DNA from: Isoetes taiwanensis
Taxonomy: Eukaryota; Streptophyta; Lycopodiopsida; Isoetales; Isoetaceae
Length of the DNA stretch: 64,000 nt
Assembly: GCA_021234155.1 (NCBI GenBank)
Contig: JAJEKV010000053.1
Span: 7,829,424-7,893,423 of the forward strand
Direction of reading: 5' to 3'
The notes beneath the pieces were generated by a model. It saw only the letters and a program-made list of their open reading frames with translations, made no database searches and was not told the origin of the DNA. Positions 8,905-21,269 of the stretch are shown here, one piece after another (the first letter of the stretch is position 1; every line of letters begins with the position of its first letter). A program made the position numbers and the translations under genes.

Positions 8905-9711
8905 TTCCCTGATATGATCATTAAGGTTAATCAATTTCTTCTTTACAATTCGGCACCAATGGCAAAATGGATTGCTCGTTATGAGAACGCAAAGGAAGAA
9001 ATGGAAGAGAAGAGGCATGAATGGAGACGACATAATAGACGAGCCCCGTACCCTGATGGATATGAACCCCTTGGGACAAGATGGAAAGAGAATGGGTACT
9101 ACAGGCTTTGACCGATGCATATCACAAGGGGGAGTATATTACAGCTACGGAATGGGCATACGCACAAGGTGTCATGAAAAAGGTAGTTGCAACAAATTAT
9201 GTTGATGTCGAAATCGAGTATTTTCTTTTGATGTTATTGTATCTATTGACATTAATGGTGCTTTTGACAGTATATATCTTACTCCTCGATATGGTGGCAT
9301 GGGACCCACTATCGTGTGAGTTCTCTTGACATACACAGGAAGACTTGTGGATCTGCTGAGTCATGGCATCATTCACGATGGAGTTTCAATCAAGTGTTGC
9401 CGATCGTGAATCGTCGAGGGAAGCCATTTTGTGATTGGAATGGGAGGTTAAAGACTATAATGGAGGTGGATGTTGGTGGCAATTTTAAGACCTTCATATT
9501 CGATGTCGATTGGTTTGACCTTCAATTAAGGGGGGCCAGGCCTACAGTAAAGTATGATAGAACAAGTGGCTTTTTTGCTGTCAACTCTAGCAAGATGTAC
9601 CCTGGTAGTGAGACGCTTGTCCTTCCAGACAACTGTGAACAGGTACACACATACACATATCCACTTCAAAATTTAGACCATCAATATCAATCTCACGTCC
9701 AGCTTCTTTGA
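8905..9711 (+). pseudogene. DUF4216-like C-terminal part of the transposase gene
   Basis: A short charged segment (8914-9120, e.g. MAKWIARYENAKEEMEEKR) precedes an intron-like AT-rich stretch. The frame 9316-9711 then contains LKTIMEVDVGGNFKTFIFDV, WFDLQLRG and SGFFAVNSSKMY. The pattern (strand, FKCxWFD, G-F-x-x-VN, ending near LPDNCEQVHTY) is that of DUF4216, commonly fused behind DUF4218 in CACTA proteins. Function is unknown even in the family. It is the last recognisable coding part of CACTA-1. Confidence 0.65.
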
Positions 9712-10598
9712 CCAGATTTTTTTTTTTCCTTTACCCGATCGACAAGACCCAACATGGTGGTTTATCATACAAAAACACCAGGGGCGCCCAATATTCCAAG
9801 GTGTTGTGCTAGAGGAGTCAATAACGTCGAAGAGCCCTCCGGCGAGATCAAGGCATTCAAACTCACGGGAAAACGAGCATCAAGAGGTTGGACCACCAGC
9901 TCTCATGCAAACATCTTACACGAGCAATTCCACGAAATCTGGATGTACTTCCGGGCATTTTAATACAAATGTTGGCAATGCTAACAATGGCGACTCCTAG
10001 TTAGCACCTAGAGGAGGCGATCATTAAATTCTATATGTCAAATATTATGCACATCCTCGATTGCAATCCTTCCGATAGGCTATGTCTATTGGTCTTAGGT
10101 GTGCAATAAAAGCCCATTCAATTCAATTCTTTTTTTCCCCCCCCCCCTCCCCTTTTGGTATACATTATATGGGAGGAATAAAGAACTACTGGAACATGGG
10201 CTCAAAGAAGCCACATAGGCTCAAGCATTGCCTCTAGACTAGAACATGCAAAGAGTCTTCAATGGTATCTTAGTTACTTTAGATTTTCTCTAACCTTAAA
10301 CCCGGTGCCACCACCAAGTTAACACGATCATTGCTTAATTTGATGCTATCCACTAGCTTTACATTTGTGGATCAACTGCTCTACCTTTCAAGCAGGATAA
10401 TAATAATGGTATTTTGTAGGGTGAACAAGTCCAAATACATAGAGTGAACCATGAGGAGCCTACGGATGTTGAGCGTGTAGGCGTTGCATTTCCCAAAATA
10501 AAAATAGTTTAGGGTCGAACATGCTACCTAGGTTCAAACAAGCCTCTTAGGCTCAAGCATTGTCTAGGCTCAAACATGCCCCAATTATCAAACATGTA
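9712..10598. other. Tail of CACTA-1 and flank, no clear gene
   Basis: Two short overlapping frames (9754-10000) are rich in H, S, E and R and may be the transposase C-terminus. A T/C homopolymer run follows (10131-10155). From about 10200 to 10585 the motifs ggctcaagcattg and caaacatgc recur several times, suggesting a small degenerate repeat. No terminal repeat of CACTA-1 was found. Confidence 0.35.
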
Positions 10599-10700
10599 CA
10601 CAACAAAAATAAAAATAGTTTAAACGACGCCGCTATAACAAATAGCGTCAAGATATTGACGTCGCATCACGGCATAATACCGACGTTTAAAACTCATTTC
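10599..10700 (+). mobile_element. 5' tip of a third CACTA element, truncated
   Basis: It starts CACAACAAAAATAAAAATAG and continues acgccgctataacaaatagc and gacgtcgcatcacggc. The complete element CACTA-2 starts with CACATTAAAAAAAAAGATGC and then has acgtcgctataacaaaatac, so the two 5' ends are homologous. The 1.1-kb tandem array begins about 15 bases after this tip, and no matching 3' end was seen. Confidence 0.6.
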
Positions 10701-13700
10701 TTAGTTGGGTTAACATGAGTGGTCTTACAGTCCGCGAGAACTTGGTCCCGAGGGCAACGCCGACGTCGGCGTTCGAGTCCATTGGCGAGAGTCAAATCGC
10801 GATTCCGGAGGGGAGGTCGCCTGGCCCAGGTCCCCGGGGCCAGGGGGGAGGAAATCGGGGGGCAAAAGCGGGGGGGATTTTAGGGTCCGTGATCCGGCGT
10901 CAACACCCCCACTCCATCGTCAAGTCCACGGCGCAAGGTCCCTTGCGAATCGACAAGGAGAGGGCCTCCAAAACGTAAACCCCGTGGGTTGCCGGGTTCT
11001 AGAAGGGTTTGCGTTTTGGGGGCGAGACTTGGTCATTGCACTTGGGACTGGCCGAAGAAGCCGCAGCCGAGAATACTGAAGCAAGGGGAACCCGGACGGG
11101 CGGAGTTTGGGCCTGTCCTCCTCCCCGATGTGGCAAGTAGAAGCCTGGGGGCTTTTGCGATGGCAAGACATTCATAAATTCGCAATTAATGCATTGTACG
11201 AAAATAAATTCTGATTTTTGCCACTGGAATCCTAATCCATTTCAAAGCCACAGCCCAATTTTGAAATTCCGGGAGAAGGTCTAGGTCAAAGGGTTAGCAT
11301 TAGAGCGGTCGGCAACCGAAATGGCACCCTTCCCAAGTCAAACGAGGCCGGGGACCTTGCGGGGATCCCTCACAAGAGGGGGAGAGTCCAGGACCCCAAG
11401 AGGCGGGATCCAAAAGTTCGAGGCAGACCCTTCTCGGCGGCGCTCCCGGGGCTGCACGCTAATGACCACCTCCCGAGCCGGTTCCCCTATCCGACCGTTG
11501 GATCCTCCATTGGGGGGCCCCTCTTCGGGGAAGGCCCAAAGATTCCAGATCGGGTCGGGGAGAACTTGTCAAACCGGGCGGAAGGCGCCCCGAGGTCGGC
11601 CTTGTAGAAACCGCAGTGTCTTGTCGTTCGGGCACGCGGGAGGCTCGGAATGGCAAATCGACCCCGCCAAATCGTCGGAATGGCGAAATTACCCCCGGGG
11701 AGCAAGTTACAAGGTCGGTTTTGCAAAGAAAAGAAACACTCACGCCCTCCACGACAAGTATCCCTCATCCACATCCTAGGCCAATTGACTACGAGTGTGA
11801 TGGAAGTGAGCTACTTTGGGCTTCTTGGAGGTCGGGTGGTCTTCCGCCCACGGAACTTGGTCCCGGTGGCAACGTCGACGTTCCGAGTCCATTGGCAGAG
11901 TCAAATCGCGATTGGGAGAGGGGAGGTCGCCCGTCCGCCCCTCGGGCCTTGGGGAGAGGAAATCGGGGCAAGCGCTTCGGGGGATTTTAGGGTCCGTGCT
12001 CAAGGCCAACACCCCCACTCCATCGTCAAGTCACGGGCGCAAGGTCCCGGGACCGACCGACAAGGAGAGGGCCTCCAAAACGTAAACCTTGTGGGTTGCC
12101 GTGTTCTAGAAGGGTTTGGCGTTTTGGGGGCCGGGGACTTGGTCTGTTGCACTTGGGACACGGCCGAGAAGCCGCAGCCCGGTGAATACGGAGCAAGGGG
12201 AACCGGCCGGGCCGGAGTTTGGGCCTGTCCTCCTCCGATGTGGCAAGTAGAAGCCTGGGGCTTTTGCGGTGGCAAGACATTCATAAATTCGCAATTAATG
12301 CATTGTATGCGAAAATAAATTCTGATTTTTGCCGCCTGGAATCCTAATCCATTTCAAGACACGACCCAATTTTGAAATTTTAGGAGAAGGTCTAGGTCAA
12401 AGGGTTAGCATTAGAGCGGTCGGGGCAGCCCGTTGCGGTGGCAACCGAGCGGCACCCTTCCCCAAGTCAAGCGAGGCCGGGACCTTGCGGGGATCCCTCA
12501 CAAGAGGGAGAGTCCGGACCCCAAGAGGCGGGATCCAAAAAAGTTCCCGAGGCAGCCCTTCCTGGCAGCGCTCCCCCGGGGGGCTGCACGCTAATGACCA
12601 CCCTCCCGGAGCCCGGTTCCCCTATCCGACCGTTGGATCCTCCGTTCAGGGGCCCCTCTTCGGGAAGGCCCAAAAGATTCTAGATCGGTCCGGGAGAACT
12701 TGTCAAACGGCGGAAGGCCCCGGAGGTCGGCCTTGTAGAAACCATGTTGTCTTGTCGTTCGGACGCAGGGAGGCTCCGGAATGGCAAATCGACCCTGCCA
12801 AATCGTCCGGAATGGCGAAATTACCCTAGGGAGCAAGTTACAAGGTCGGTTTTGCAAAAGAAAGAAACACTCACGCCCTCCACGACAGTATCCCGCATCC
12901 ACATCCTAGGCCAATTGACTACGAGTGTGATGGAAGTGAGCTACTTTGGCGCTTCTTGGAGGTCGGGTGGTCTTCTGGCCACGGAACTTGGTCCCCAGGG
13001 CAACGTCGACGTTCTGAGTCCATTGGCAGAGTCAAATCGCGATTCCGGAGAGGGGAGGTCGCCCGTCCGTCCCCAGGGCCTTGGGGAGAGGAAATTCGGG
13101 GCAAGCAGCTTCCAGGGGGATTTTAGGGTCCGTGCTCTGGCGTCAACACCCCCACTCCACGTCAAGTCACGGCGCAAGGTCCCGCCGAATCTGACAAGGA
13201 GAGGGCCTCCAAAACGTAAACCCTGTGGGTTGCCAGGTTCTAGAAGGGTTTGCGTTTTGGGGGCCGAGACTTGGTCTGTTGCACTTGGGACCTGGCCGAG
13301 AAGCTGCGGCCGAGAATCTGAGCAAGGGCCCGGCGGAGGCGGAGTTTGGGCCTGTCCTCCTCCCGATGTGGCAAGTAGAAGTCGTGGGGCGCTTTTGCAG
13401 TGGCAAGACATTCATAAATTCGCAATTAATGCATTGTACGAAAATAAATTCTGATTTTTTGCCAGCTGGAATCCTAATCCATTTCCAGCACACAGCCCAA
13501 TTTTCTAAATTTTCGGAGAAGGTCTAGGTCAAAGGGTTAGCATTAGAGCGGTCGGGGCAGCGGGTTCTGAGGGGCAACCGGTGGCACCCTTCCCCAAGTC
13601 AAACGAGGCCAGGACCTTGCGGGGATCCCTCACAAGAGGGGAGAGTCCAGGACCCCAAGAGGCGGGATCCAAAAAAGTTCCCGAGGCAGCCCTTCCTGGC

Positions 13701-16700
13701 AGCGCTCCCCCGGGGGGCTGCACGCTAATGACCACCCTCCCGGAGCCCGGTTCCCCTATCCGACCGTTGGATCCTCCGTTCAGGGGCCCCTCTTCGGGAA
13801 GGCCCAAAAGATTCAGTCGGTCGGAGAACTTGTCAAACAGCTGGGCGCCCCGAGGTCGAAGCCTTGTAGAAACCGCGATGTCTTGTCGTTCGCACGGGAG
13901 GCTCGAGGAATGGCAAATCGACCCTGCCAAATCGTCAGGAATGGCGAAATTACCCTAGGGAGCAAGTTACAAGGTCGGTTTTGCAAAGAAAGAAACACTC
14001 ACGCCCTCCACGACGGTATCCCTCATCCACATCCTAGGCCAATTGACTCACGAAAGTGTGATGGAAGTGAGCTACTTTGCGCTTCTTGGAGGTCGGGTGG
14101 TCTTCTCCCCGGAACTTGGTCCCCGTGGCAACGTCGACGTTCGAGTCCATTGGCAGAGTCAAATCGCGATTCCAGGAGAGGGGAGGTGCCCGTCCGGCCC
14201 TCGGGGGCCTTGGGGAGAGGAAATCCGGGGCAAGCGACTTCGGGGGATTTTAGGGTCCGTGCTCAAGCGTCAACACCCCCTCCGCGTCAAGTCACGCAGC
14301 AAGGTCCCGCCCGAACCGACAAGGAGAGGGCCTCAAAGCGTAAACCCCGTGGGTTGCCGGGTTCTAGAAGGGTTTGCGTTTGGGGGGCGAGACTTGGTAC
14401 ATTGCACTTGGGACTGGGCGAGAAGCCGCAGCCGAGAATCTCTGAGCAAGGGAACCGGCGGGCGGAGTTTGGGCCCATCCCTCCCTCCCGATGTGGCAAG
14501 TAGAAGTCTGGGGCTTTTGCTGATGGCAAGACATTCATGGTCACGCAATTAATGCATTGTACGAAAATAAATTCTGATTTTTGCGGTGGAATCGAATCCA
14601 TTTCAAAGACTACGGCCCAATTTTGAAATTTTCGGAGAAGGTCTAGGTCAAAGGGTTAGCATTAGAGCGGTCGGGGCAGCCGGATTCTGAGGGCAACCGA
14701 GCCGGGCACCCTTCCCAAGTCAAAGCGAGGCCGGGGACCTTGCAGGGGATCCCTCACAAGAGGGAGAGTCCAGGACCCCAAGAGGCGGGATCAAAAAAAG
14801 TTCCCGAGGCAGCCCTTCTCGGGCTCCCAGGGGGCTGCGCTAATGACCACCCTCCCGGGCCCGGTTCCCCTATCCGGCCGTTGGATCCTCCGTTCAGAGG
14901 CCCCTCTTGGGGAAGGCCCAAAAGATTCGTGACGGTCCAGGAGAACTTGTCAAACCCATGGGGCGTCCCCGAGGTCGGCCTTGTAGAAACCATGATGTCT
15001 TGTCGTTTCGCACAGGGAGGCTCGGAATGGCAAATCGACCCGCCAAATCGTCGGAATGGTGAAATTACCCTAGGGAGCAAGTTACAAGGTCGGTTTTGCA
15101 AAGAAAGAAACACTCACGCCCTCCATGACAAGTATCCCGCATCCACATCCTAGGCCAATTGACTCACAGTGTGATGGAAGTGAGCTACTTTGGCTTCTTG
15201 GAGGTCGGGTGGTCTTACAGCCACGGAACTTGGTCCCCGGGGGCAACGCCGACGCTCCGAGTCCATTGGCGAGTTAAATCGCGATTGGGGAGAGGGAGGT
15301 CGCCTGGGTCCGGCCCAGGGCCTTGGGGAGAGGAAATTCGAGGGGCAAGCGGCCAGGGGGGATTTTAGGGTCCGTGCTCGCATCAACACCCCCCACTCCA
15401 CGTCAAGTCACGGCGCAAGGGCCGGAATCGACAAGGAGAGGGCCTCCAAAACGTAAACCCCCGTGGGTTGCGGGTTCTAGAAGGGTTTGGCGTTTTGGGG
15501 GCGAGACTTGGTCTGTTGCACTTGGGACTGGCCGAAGCCGCAGCCCGAGAATCTGAACAAGGGGAACCGACGGGCGGAGTTTGGGCCTGTCCTCCTCCCG
15601 ATGTGGCAAGTAGAAGTCGGGGCTTTTGCAAATGGCAAGACATTCATAAATTCGCAATTAATGCATTGTATGCGAAAATAAATTCTGATTTTTTGCCGGC
15701 TGGAATCTAATCCATTTCCAGCACACGCCCCCAATTTTGAAATTTTAGGAGAAGGTCTAGGTCAAAGGGTTAGCATTAGAGCGGTCGGGGCAGCCCGTTG
15801 GGGCAACCAAGGCGGCACCCTTCCCCAAGTCAAACGAGGCCGGGACCTTGGGGGATCCCTCACAAGAGGGAGAGTCAGGACCCCAAGAGGCGGGATCAAA
15901 AAAGTTCGAGGCAGCCCTTCTGGCAGCTCCCGGGCCTGCGCTAATGACCACCCTCCGGAGCTCCGGTTCCCCCTATCCGGCCGTTGGATCCTCCGTTCGG
16001 GGGGCCCCTCTTGGGAAGGCCCAAAAGATTCCAGATCGGTCAGGAGAACTTGTCAAACCCGGGGAAGGCCCCGAGGAGGTCGGCCTTGTAGAAACCTTGG
16101 TGTCTTGTCGTTCGGGCACCGGGGAGGCTCCGGAATGGCAAATCGACCCTGCCAAATCGTCCGGAATGGCGAAATTACCCTAGGGAGCAAGTTACAAGGT
16201 CGGTTTTGCAAAAGAAAAAAACACTCACGCCCTCCACGACAGTATCCCGCATCCACATCCTAGGCCAATTGACTACGAGTGTGATGGAAGTGAGCTACTT
16301 TGGCGCTTCTTGGAGGTCGGGTGGTCTTCTGGCCACGGAACTTGGTCCCAGGGCAACGTCGACGTTCTGAGTCCATTGGCAGAGTCAAATCGCGATTCCG
16401 GAGAGGGGAGGTCGCCCGTCCGTCCCCAGGGCCTTGGGGAGAGGAAATTCGGGGCAAGCAGCTTCCGGGGGGATTTTAGGGTCCGTGCTCTGGCATCAAC
16501 ACCCCCACTCCACGTCAAGTCACGGCGCAAGGTCCCGCCCGAATCTGACAAGGAGAGGGCCTCCAAAACGTAAACCCTGTGGGTTGCCAGGTTCTAGAAG
16601 GGTTTGCGTTTTGGGGGCCGAGACTTGGTCTGTTGCACTTGGGACCTGGCCGAGAAGCTGCAGCCGAGAATACGGAGCAAGGGGAACTGGACGGGAGCGG

Positions 16701-18001
16701 AGTTTGGGCCTGTCCTCCTCCCGATGTGGCAAGTAGAAGTCGGGGGCTTTTGCGATGGCAAGACATTCATAAATTACTTAATTAATGCATTGTACGAAAA
16801 TAAATTCTGATTTTTGCCAGCTGGAATCCTAATCCATTTCCGGCACACTGACCCAATTTTTGAAATTTTTAGGAGAAGGTCTAGGTCAAAGGGTTAGCAT
16901 TAGAAGCGGTCGGGGCAGCCGTTGCGCGGGGCAACCAAGCTGGCACCCTTCCCAAGTCAAGCGAGGCCGGGACCTTGCGGGGATCCCTCACAAGAGGGGA
17001 GAGTCCGGACCCCAAGAGGCGGGATCCAAAAAAGTTCCCGAGGCAGCCCTTCCTGGCAGCGCTCCCCCGGGGGGCTGACGCTAATGACCACCCTCCCGGA
17101 GCCCGGTTCCCCTATCCGACCGTTGGATCCTCCGTTCAGGGGCCCCTCTTCGGGAAGGCCCAAAAGATTCCAGATCGGTCCGGGAGAACTTGTCAAACCC
17201 CGGGCGCCCCGAGAATTGAGCCTTGTAGAAACCGCAGTGTCTTGTCGTTCGGGCACCGGGAGGCTCCGGAATGGCAAATCGACCCTGCCAAATCGTCCGG
17301 AATGGCGAAATTACCCTAGGGAGCAAGTTACAAGGTCGGTTTTGCAAAAGAAAGAAACACTCACGCCCTCCACGACAGTATCCCGCATCCACATCCTAGG
17401 CCAATTGACTACGAGTGTGATGGAAGTGAGCTACTTTGGCGCTTCTTGGAGGTCGGGTGGTCTTCTGGCCACGGAACTTGGTCCCCAGGGCAACGTCGAC
17501 GTTCTGAGTCCATTGGCAGAGTCAAATCGCGATTCCGGAGAGGGGAGGAGGCCCGTCCTGGATCCCGGGGCCTTGGGGGGAGAGGAAATTCGGGGCAAGC
17601 GACCGGGGGGATTTTAGGGTCCGTGCTCTGGCGTCAACACCCCCACTCCACGTCAAGTCATGGCGCAAGCTCCCCTCCAAAACGTAAACCCTGTGGGTTG
17701 CCAGGTTCTAGAAGAGTTTGCGTTTTGAGGGCCGAGACTTGGTCTGTTGCACTTGGGACTGGCCGAAGCTGCAGCTGAGGAGAATACGGAGCAAGGGGAA
17801 CGGACGGGGCGGAGTTTGGGCCTGTCCTCCTCCGATGTGGCAAGTAGAAGTCGGGGGGCTTTGGTGGCAAGACATTCATAAATTCGCAATTAATGCATTG
17901 TCACGAAAATAAATTCTGATTTTTTGCCGGTGGATTCTAACCCATCTCGGCCCACAGCCCAATTTTGAAATTTTCGGAGAAGGTCTAGGTCAAAGGGTTA
18001 G

Positions 18002-18340
18002 CTAAGGTCAAAGGAATGGAGTTTGTGGGATCGTTGTACTTGGGGTTGACCTTGGCTCGCTGGACGTTATACTTGGTCTAAGATTGCATTGAGAATATAA
18101 GCATCATAACTATTAGAATGAAGATAAATGATTACGAGGAAAAGCATCATAACTACTAGAATGAAGATAAATGATTCTGAGAAAAGCAAAAGACTAGTGC
18201 GGGTTGGGGGTTAGATTTGGTTGCTTGTGATGATGGTTGTGTTTTCAAGGTATCAAGGCATATGGATAGAGAGAATGCCCTTGTTCAACGGATCGCCCCT
18301 AAAGCTATTTGACATGGATGGCATAATTAACTTGTAATGA
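18002..18340. repeat. Type-B insert of the tandem array, copy 1
   Basis: After gggttagc the unit switches from the usual continuation to ctaaggtcaaaggaatggag and carries about 340 bases absent from type-A units. These include a 42-base tandem pair (agcatcataactaytagaatgaag...). It then re-enters unit sequence at gggcaagcaactt. Type-B units lack the ccaagaggcgggatcc part of type A. Confidence 0.75.
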
Positions 18341-19092
18341 ATGAACGGGGCAAGCAACTTAGGGGGAGTTTAGGGTCCCGGCTCAAGTCAACACCCCACT
18401 CCATGTCAAGATACGGTGCAAGGTCCCGACCAAATCTGACAAGGAGAGGGCCTCCAAAGCGTAAACCCCAATGACTTGCAGATTCTAGAAGGGTTTTTGT
18501 TTTGGGGGCCGAGTTTTGGTCTTCTGGCCACAGAACTTGGTCCCCAGGGCAACGTCGACGTTCTGAGTCCATTGGCAGAGTCAAATCGCGATTCCGGAGA
18601 GGGGAGGTCGCCCGTCCGTCCCCAGGGCCTTGGGGAGAGGAAATTCGAGGCAAGCAGCTTCCGGGGGGATTTTAGGGTCCGTGCTCTGGCGTCAACACCC
18701 CCACTCCACGTCAAGTCACGGCGCAAGGTCCCGCCCGAATCTGACAAGGAGAGGGCCTCCAAAACGTAAACCCTGTGGGTTGCCAGGTTCTAGAAGGGTT
18801 TGCGTTTTGGGGGCCGAGACTTGGTCTGTTGCACTTGGGACCTGGCCGAGAAGCTGCAGCCGAGAATACGGAGCAAGGGGAACTGACGGAGCGGAGTTTG
18901 GGCCTGTCCTCCTCCCGATGTGGCAAGTAGAAGTCGGGGGGCGTTTTTGCAGTGGCAAGACATTCATAAATTCGCAATTAATGCATTGTACGAAAATAAA
19001 TTCTGATTTTTGCCGGCTGGATTCCTAACCCATCTCAAAGACATGACCCAATTTTGAAATTTTTGGAGAAGGTCTAGGTCAAAGGGTTAGCT

Positions 19093-19430
19093 AAGGTCAA
19101 AGGAATGGAGTTTGTGGGATCGTTGTACTTGGGGTTGACCTTGGCTCGCTGGACGTTATACTTGGTCTAAGATTGCATTGAGAATATAAGCATCATAACT
19201 ATTAGAATGAAGATAAATGATTACAGAAAAGCATCATAACTACTAGAATGAAGATAAATGATTACAGAAAAGCAAAAGACTAGTGCGGGTTGGGGGTTAG
19301 ATTTGGTTGCTTGTGATGATGGTTGTGTTTCAGTATCAAGGCATATGGATAGAGAGAATGCCCTTGTTCAACGGATTGCTCCCTAAAGCTATTTGACATG
19401 GATGGCATAATTAACTTGTAATGAACTGAA
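19093..19430. repeat. Type-B insert of the tandem array, copy 2
   Basis: This is nearly identical to the insert at 18002-18340, with short indels (for example gattacagaaaag against gattacgaggaaaag). It shows that the type-B unit was amplified as a unit, giving the 1.1-kb step between 18518 and 19620. Confidence 0.75.
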
Positions 19431-20190
19431 TTCGGGGCAAGCAACTTCCGGGGGGAGTTTAGGGTCCCAGCTCTGGCGTCAACACCCCCACTCCATGTCA
19501 AGATACGGTGCAAGGTCCCGACCAAATCTGACAAGGAGAGGGCCTCCGAAACGTAAACCCTGTGACTTGCCAGATTCTAGAAGGGTTTTTGTTTTGGGGG
19601 CCAAGTTTTGGTCTTCTGGCCACAGAACTTGGTCCCTAGGGCAACGCGTCGGCGTTCGAAAGTTCATTCAGCGAGTCAAATCGCAGAGGTTCGGGAGAGG
19701 GAGGTCGCCCGGTCCGGCCCCCCGAGGGCCTTGGGGAGGAAATTCGGGGCAAGCGACTTTAGGGGGATTTTAGGGTCCGTGCTCTAGCATCAACACCCCC
19801 ACTCCACGTCAAGTCACGGCGCAAGGTCCCGCCCTAATCTGACAAGGAGAGGGCCTCCAAAACGTAAACCCTGTGGGTTGCCAGGTTCTAGAAGGGTTTG
19901 CGTTTTGGGGGCCGAGACTTGGTCTGTTGCACTTGGGACCTGGCCGAGAAGCTGCAGCCGAGAATACGGAGCAAGGGGAACAGACGGAGCGGAGTTTGGG
20001 CCTGTCCTCCTCCCGATGTGGCAAGTAGAAGTCGGGGGGCGCTTTTGCAGTGGCAAGACATTCATAAATTCGCAATTAATGCATTGTACGAAAATAAATT
20101 CTGATTTTTTGCCAGCTGGATTCCTAATCCATCTCCATCACACAGCCCAATTTTCGAAATTTTCGGAGAAGGTCTAGGTCAAAGGGTTAG

Positions 20191-20385
20191 CTAAGGTCAA
20201 AGGAATGGAGTTTGTGGGATCGTTGTACTTGGGGTTGACCTTGGCTCGCTGGACGTTATACTTGGTCTAAGATTGCATTGGACGTAAACCCTGTGACTTG
20301 CCAGATTCTAGAAGGGTTTTTGTTTTGGTTTTTCTGCTCCCTAAAGCTATTTGACATGGATGGCATAACTAACTTGTAATGAATT
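20191..20385. repeat. Type-B insert, copy 3, internally deleted
   Basis: The insert begins as in the other two copies, then jumps from gattgcattg to gacgtaaaccctgtgacttg at about 20280, later picks up ctccctaaagctatttgaca and ends at the array's right edge. Most of the insert is missing. Confidence 0.65.
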
Positions 20386-20439
20386 TGGTTTTGTTTTCGT
20401 AAACAATTGTACCTTGATGAAAGATTGCTTCATAGTTTC

Positions 20440-20960
20440 CAAGTGAAAATTTTTTTAATGTGTCCGCACCGCCTTGTTGCCCCCCTGGTCAAAGACTCGC
20501 CTTTTTTCGATGCACACTCTTTTAGTTATGCATTTTATTGCATTTATGGTTTATAAATTCGTAGTTAATGCATGGCATGGAATTAAATTATGGTTTTTGG
20601 TCAGCTGGCTTCTATGGTCATCACCAAAGCCTCAGGGAGGAAAATTTCCAAAATTTCGGATAAGGTCGAGACCAAGCGTTGGGGTTAGAACGGTCCGGGC
20701 AGCCCGTTGTTGGGCAAGCATGACTGGCACCCTTCCCCAAGTCAAACAAGGCGACTTTGAATGGCCACCTCAGTAGAGGGGAGAGTCCCGTCCCCAGGAG
20801 ACGGACCCCAAAAACGTTCTCGAGGCAGCCTGTCCTGGCACCGCCCCCTGGGGGGACTGTATGCTAATGAACACCCTCCCGAAGCTCAGTTCCCCTATAT
20901 ATTCGACCGTTGAATCCTCCGTTCAAGGATCCAGCCTCAGGACTGTTCAAATAAGCCTAG
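20440..20960. repeat. Diverged half-unit at the right edge of the array
   Basis: The order of landmarks matches type-A units but with many substitutions: cgtagttaatgcatggcatg, aaaatttcggataaggtcga, ggcacccttccccaagtcaa, gaacaccctcccgaagctca and cgaccgttgaatcctccgtt. It is an older copy left outside the homogenised part, which is typical of tandem-array edges. Confidence 0.7.
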
Positions 20961-21006
20961 GGACAAACTTTAATGAGCTTCACATTAAAAAAAAAGATGC
21001 AAAAAC

Positions 21007-21100
21007 AATAACGTCGCTATAACAAAATACGTCGCAAGGACGTCGCGTGCGACGCAGATTTGAAATAACGTCGCATGCGACGTGACGTCGCATGCGACGC
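21007..21100. repeat. 5' subterminal palindromes of CACTA-2
   Basis: ACGTCGCATGCGACGT, a perfect 16-base palindrome, is at 21068-21083. A 15-base copy follows at 21085-21099 and partial copies (acgtcgc, gcgtgcgacg) at 21012-21055. Such repeats are the expected binding sites of the TNPA-type protein. Confidence 0.7.
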
Positions 21101-21269
21101 TCTGTAATATTTTGAACCCGCAGGCGAAACGGCTTTTCGAACTTCTTTTTGCCCTACTTCTTCGAGGTTCTTGGGCGATCCGCGGCGCTAGTACCCTGAT
21201 CTACCTGCAAGCAACTATTCTAAGGTTAGTATATCATGTTTTTTAGATTGAATAGGTTTTTTGGATTGA

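Larger units (their letters stand above)
3200..10010 (+). mobile_element. CACTA-1: decayed En/Spm-type DNA transposon
   Basis: The region has the order expected of a CACTA element: subterminal repeats with the core gcatgcggcg/gcatgcgacg (3450-3700), a promoter, a transposase-associated exon, the TNP2 transposase, and DUF4218/DUF4216-like parts. The terminal CACTA inverted repeats are not found, so both limits are approximate. The left one is set where tgtcacggcaaatgtcgg-type repeats begin and the right one after the last frame. Frameshifts and stops interrupt the genes. It shares leader module and palindrome with the complete element at 20981-28507 and is probably of the same family. Interior additions are a SET-like segment, a telomere-repeat block and a MITE. 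Confidence 0.75.
10713..20400. repeat. GC-rich tandem array of 1.06-1.14 kb units
   Basis: Using the anchor ggtctt...gaacttggtcc, units start at 10721, 11838, 12969, 14099, 15211, 16323, 17459, 18518 and 19620, giving periods of 1117, 1131, 1130, 1112, 1112, 1136, 1059 and 1102. Every unit carries landmarks such as gggattttagggtccgtgct, gggttgccaggttctagaag, cattcataaattcgcaatta and ggagaaggtctaggtcaaag. Frames of up to 236 codons appear in individual units but shift from copy to copy through small indels, so the array is non-coding. The last units belong to a second type with their own insert. I cannot match the unit to any named repeat; it is not rDNA or a classical short satellite. Confidence 0.9.

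Noticed and set aside
11650-17617. Long open frames (up to 231-236 codons) within the tandem array
   Set aside because: They come from GC-rich, stop-poor sequence, occur in all frames and both strands, and change phase from unit to unit. No frame is kept across units and no domain is visible.
10713-20400. Ribosomal intergenic spacer or CRISPR-like array
   Set aside because: No rRNA sequence adjoins or interrupts the units, and units of over 1 kb without short repeat/spacer structure in a plant nuclear context exclude CRISPR.
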